Source of the DNA: an uncultured Polaribacter sp.
Lineage (GTDB): Bacteria > Bacteroidota > Bacteroidia > Flavobacteriales > Flavobacteriaceae
Direction: 5' to 3'
NCBI GenBank assembly: GCA_905480405.1
Contig: CAJQQH010000095.1
Span: 1 to 41,971 of the forward strand
Length of the DNA stretch: 41,971 nt
The notes under the pieces were generated by a model. It ran no database searches, was not told the DNA's origin, and saw only the letters and a program-made list of their open reading frames with translations. The translations under genes were made by a program, and so were the position numbers. Below, piece by piece: positions 41,234 through 41,971 of the stretch (the stretch's first letter is position 1; every line of letters starts with the position of its first letter).

Positions 41234-41971
41234 ATGAAATTATTAGAAAACAAATCAGCAATTATTACAGGTGCAACAAGAGGTATTGGACGTGGTATTG
41301 CAGTTGAGTTTGCAAAACAAGGCGCAAATGTTGCGTTTACTTATAGTTCTTCTGTAGATGCTGCAACAGCTTTAGAGGAAGAATTAAAGTCTTATGGGGT
41401 TTCTGCTAAAGGATATCAATCTAATGCTGCAAATTTTGATGCTGCACAAGAATTGGCAAAAGAAGTACATAAAGAATTTGGATCAATAGATATTTTAGTA
41501 AATAATGCAGGTATTACAAAAGATAATTTGTTAATGCGTATTTCTGAAGATGATTTTGACAAAGTTATAGAGGTAAATTTAAAATCTGTTTTTAATTTAA
41601 CGAAAGCAGTTATTAGACCTATGATGAAACAACGTAATGGTTCTATTATTAATATGAGTTCTGTGGTTGGTATAAAAGGTAATGCGGGTCAATCTAATTA
41701 TGCAGCCTCTAAAGCTGGTATAGTTGGTTTTTCTAAGTCAGTAGCTTTAGAATTAGGTTCTAGAAATATTAGAAGTAACGTAATTGCTCCAGGGTTTATC
41801 GAAACAGAAATGACTGGTAAATTAGATGAAGCAACTGTACAAAGTTGGAGGGACGGTATTCCTTTAAAAAGAGGAGGAAAGCCAGAGGATATAGCAAATG
41901 CATGTGTGTTTTTAGCTTCAGATATGAGTTCTTATATTACTGGACAAACACTTTCTGTAGATGGTGGAATG
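41234..41971 (+). CDS. fabG: 3-oxoacyl-ACP reductase, nearly complete
   Basis: 246 codons are read before the window ends, without a stop; the family length is about 248, so only the last few residues are missing. It is a short-chain dehydrogenase with GATRGIGRGIA for NADPH binding, NNAG, the catalytic Ser in INMSSVVG, YAASK with the catalytic Tyr and Lys, and the C-terminal block ITGQTLSVDGG. FabG reduces 3-oxoacyl-ACP in fatty acid elongation. It has its own promoter after a terminator. Confidence 0.95.
   Translation, partial: MKLLENKSAIITGATRGIGRGIAVEFAKQGANVAFTYSSSVDAATALEEELKSYGVSAKGYQSNAANFDAAQELAKEVHKEFGSIDILVNNAGITKDNLLMRISEDDFDKVIEVNLKSVFNLTKAVIRPMMKQRNGSIINMSSVVGIKGNAGQSNYAASKAGIVGFSKSVALELGSRNIRSNVIAPGFIETEMTGKLDEATVQSWRDGIPLKRGGKPEDIANACVFLASDMSSYITGQTLSVDGGM

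Noticed and set aside
1..41971. CRISPR arrays, tRNA or rRNA genes, insertion sequences
   Set aside because: No regularly spaced repeats, cloverleaf-like segments or transposase-like proteins were found by reading; a dedicated scan was not possible.

Overview
The window looks like the chromosome of a marine-type member of the Flavobacteriaceae (Bacteroidota; Polaribacter/Tenacibaculum-like, judged by eye only). The evidence is a very AT-rich sequence, Bacteroidota-type -7 promoter elements (TAnnTTTG) before many genes, an LpxC-FabZ fusion, the type IX secretion regulator PorX, a T9SS-sorted protein and the order rpsR-rplI-DUF6495.

Layout. 1-1085: end of a ribosomal operon (rpsR, rplI) and a DUF6495 gene. 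1242-9234: two paralogous signalling cassettes in tandem. Cassette A is receiver / FIST (NosP-type) sensor / histidine kinase / HPt / LytTR regulator. Cassette B is receiver / H-NOX sensor / PAS-GAF histidine kinase / LytTR regulator. FIST/NosP and H-NOX are the two known bacterial haem-based NO-sensor families that act on co-encoded kinases, so this reads as a duplicated signalling chassis carrying two different NO sensors. A small secreted peptide and a STAS protein lie between the cassettes. 9346-11787: a DUF4114 protein with a T9SS sorting domain. 11811-24044: an exopolysaccharide-like locus with a TPR/beta-barrel export protein, a second STAS protein, a flippase, a GT4 glycosyltransferase, a membrane-anchored GH5-like hydrolase, a periplasmic protein, a large GT-C-like membrane protein and a receiver-GT2 fusion.

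24072-31650: sirtuin, TrmH, VOC and YdeI-like proteins, a small membrane protein, alanine dehydrogenase, TsaE, a candidate structured RNA, PorX and an HD phosphohydrolase. 31696-37121: lipid A genes (lpxD, lpxC-fabZ, lpxA), efp, a lipoprotein and a second lpxD-like gene. 37194-41971: sucD with a 1-base frameshift, an M16 peptidase lipoprotein and fabG, which runs off the end.

The most interesting result comes from the intergenic DNA. Upstream of almost every forward transcription unit between 1.2 and 24 kb there is a pair of half-sites of the form (T/A)TNRTC(G/T), offset by 21-22 bp. These resemble LytTR operators; the core TTCGTC is also the AlgR core. The downstream half-site begins 58-60 bp before the -7 element in five cases (degenerate in one), and 37 bp (two helical turns closer) in the sixth. 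My reading is that NO-responsive phosphorelays converge on two near-identical LytTR activators, which drive both cassettes, the STAS proteins, the T9SS matrix-type protein and polysaccharide genes, including a glycosyltransferase that itself carries a receiver domain. The operator pattern is seen directly; the circuit is inference.
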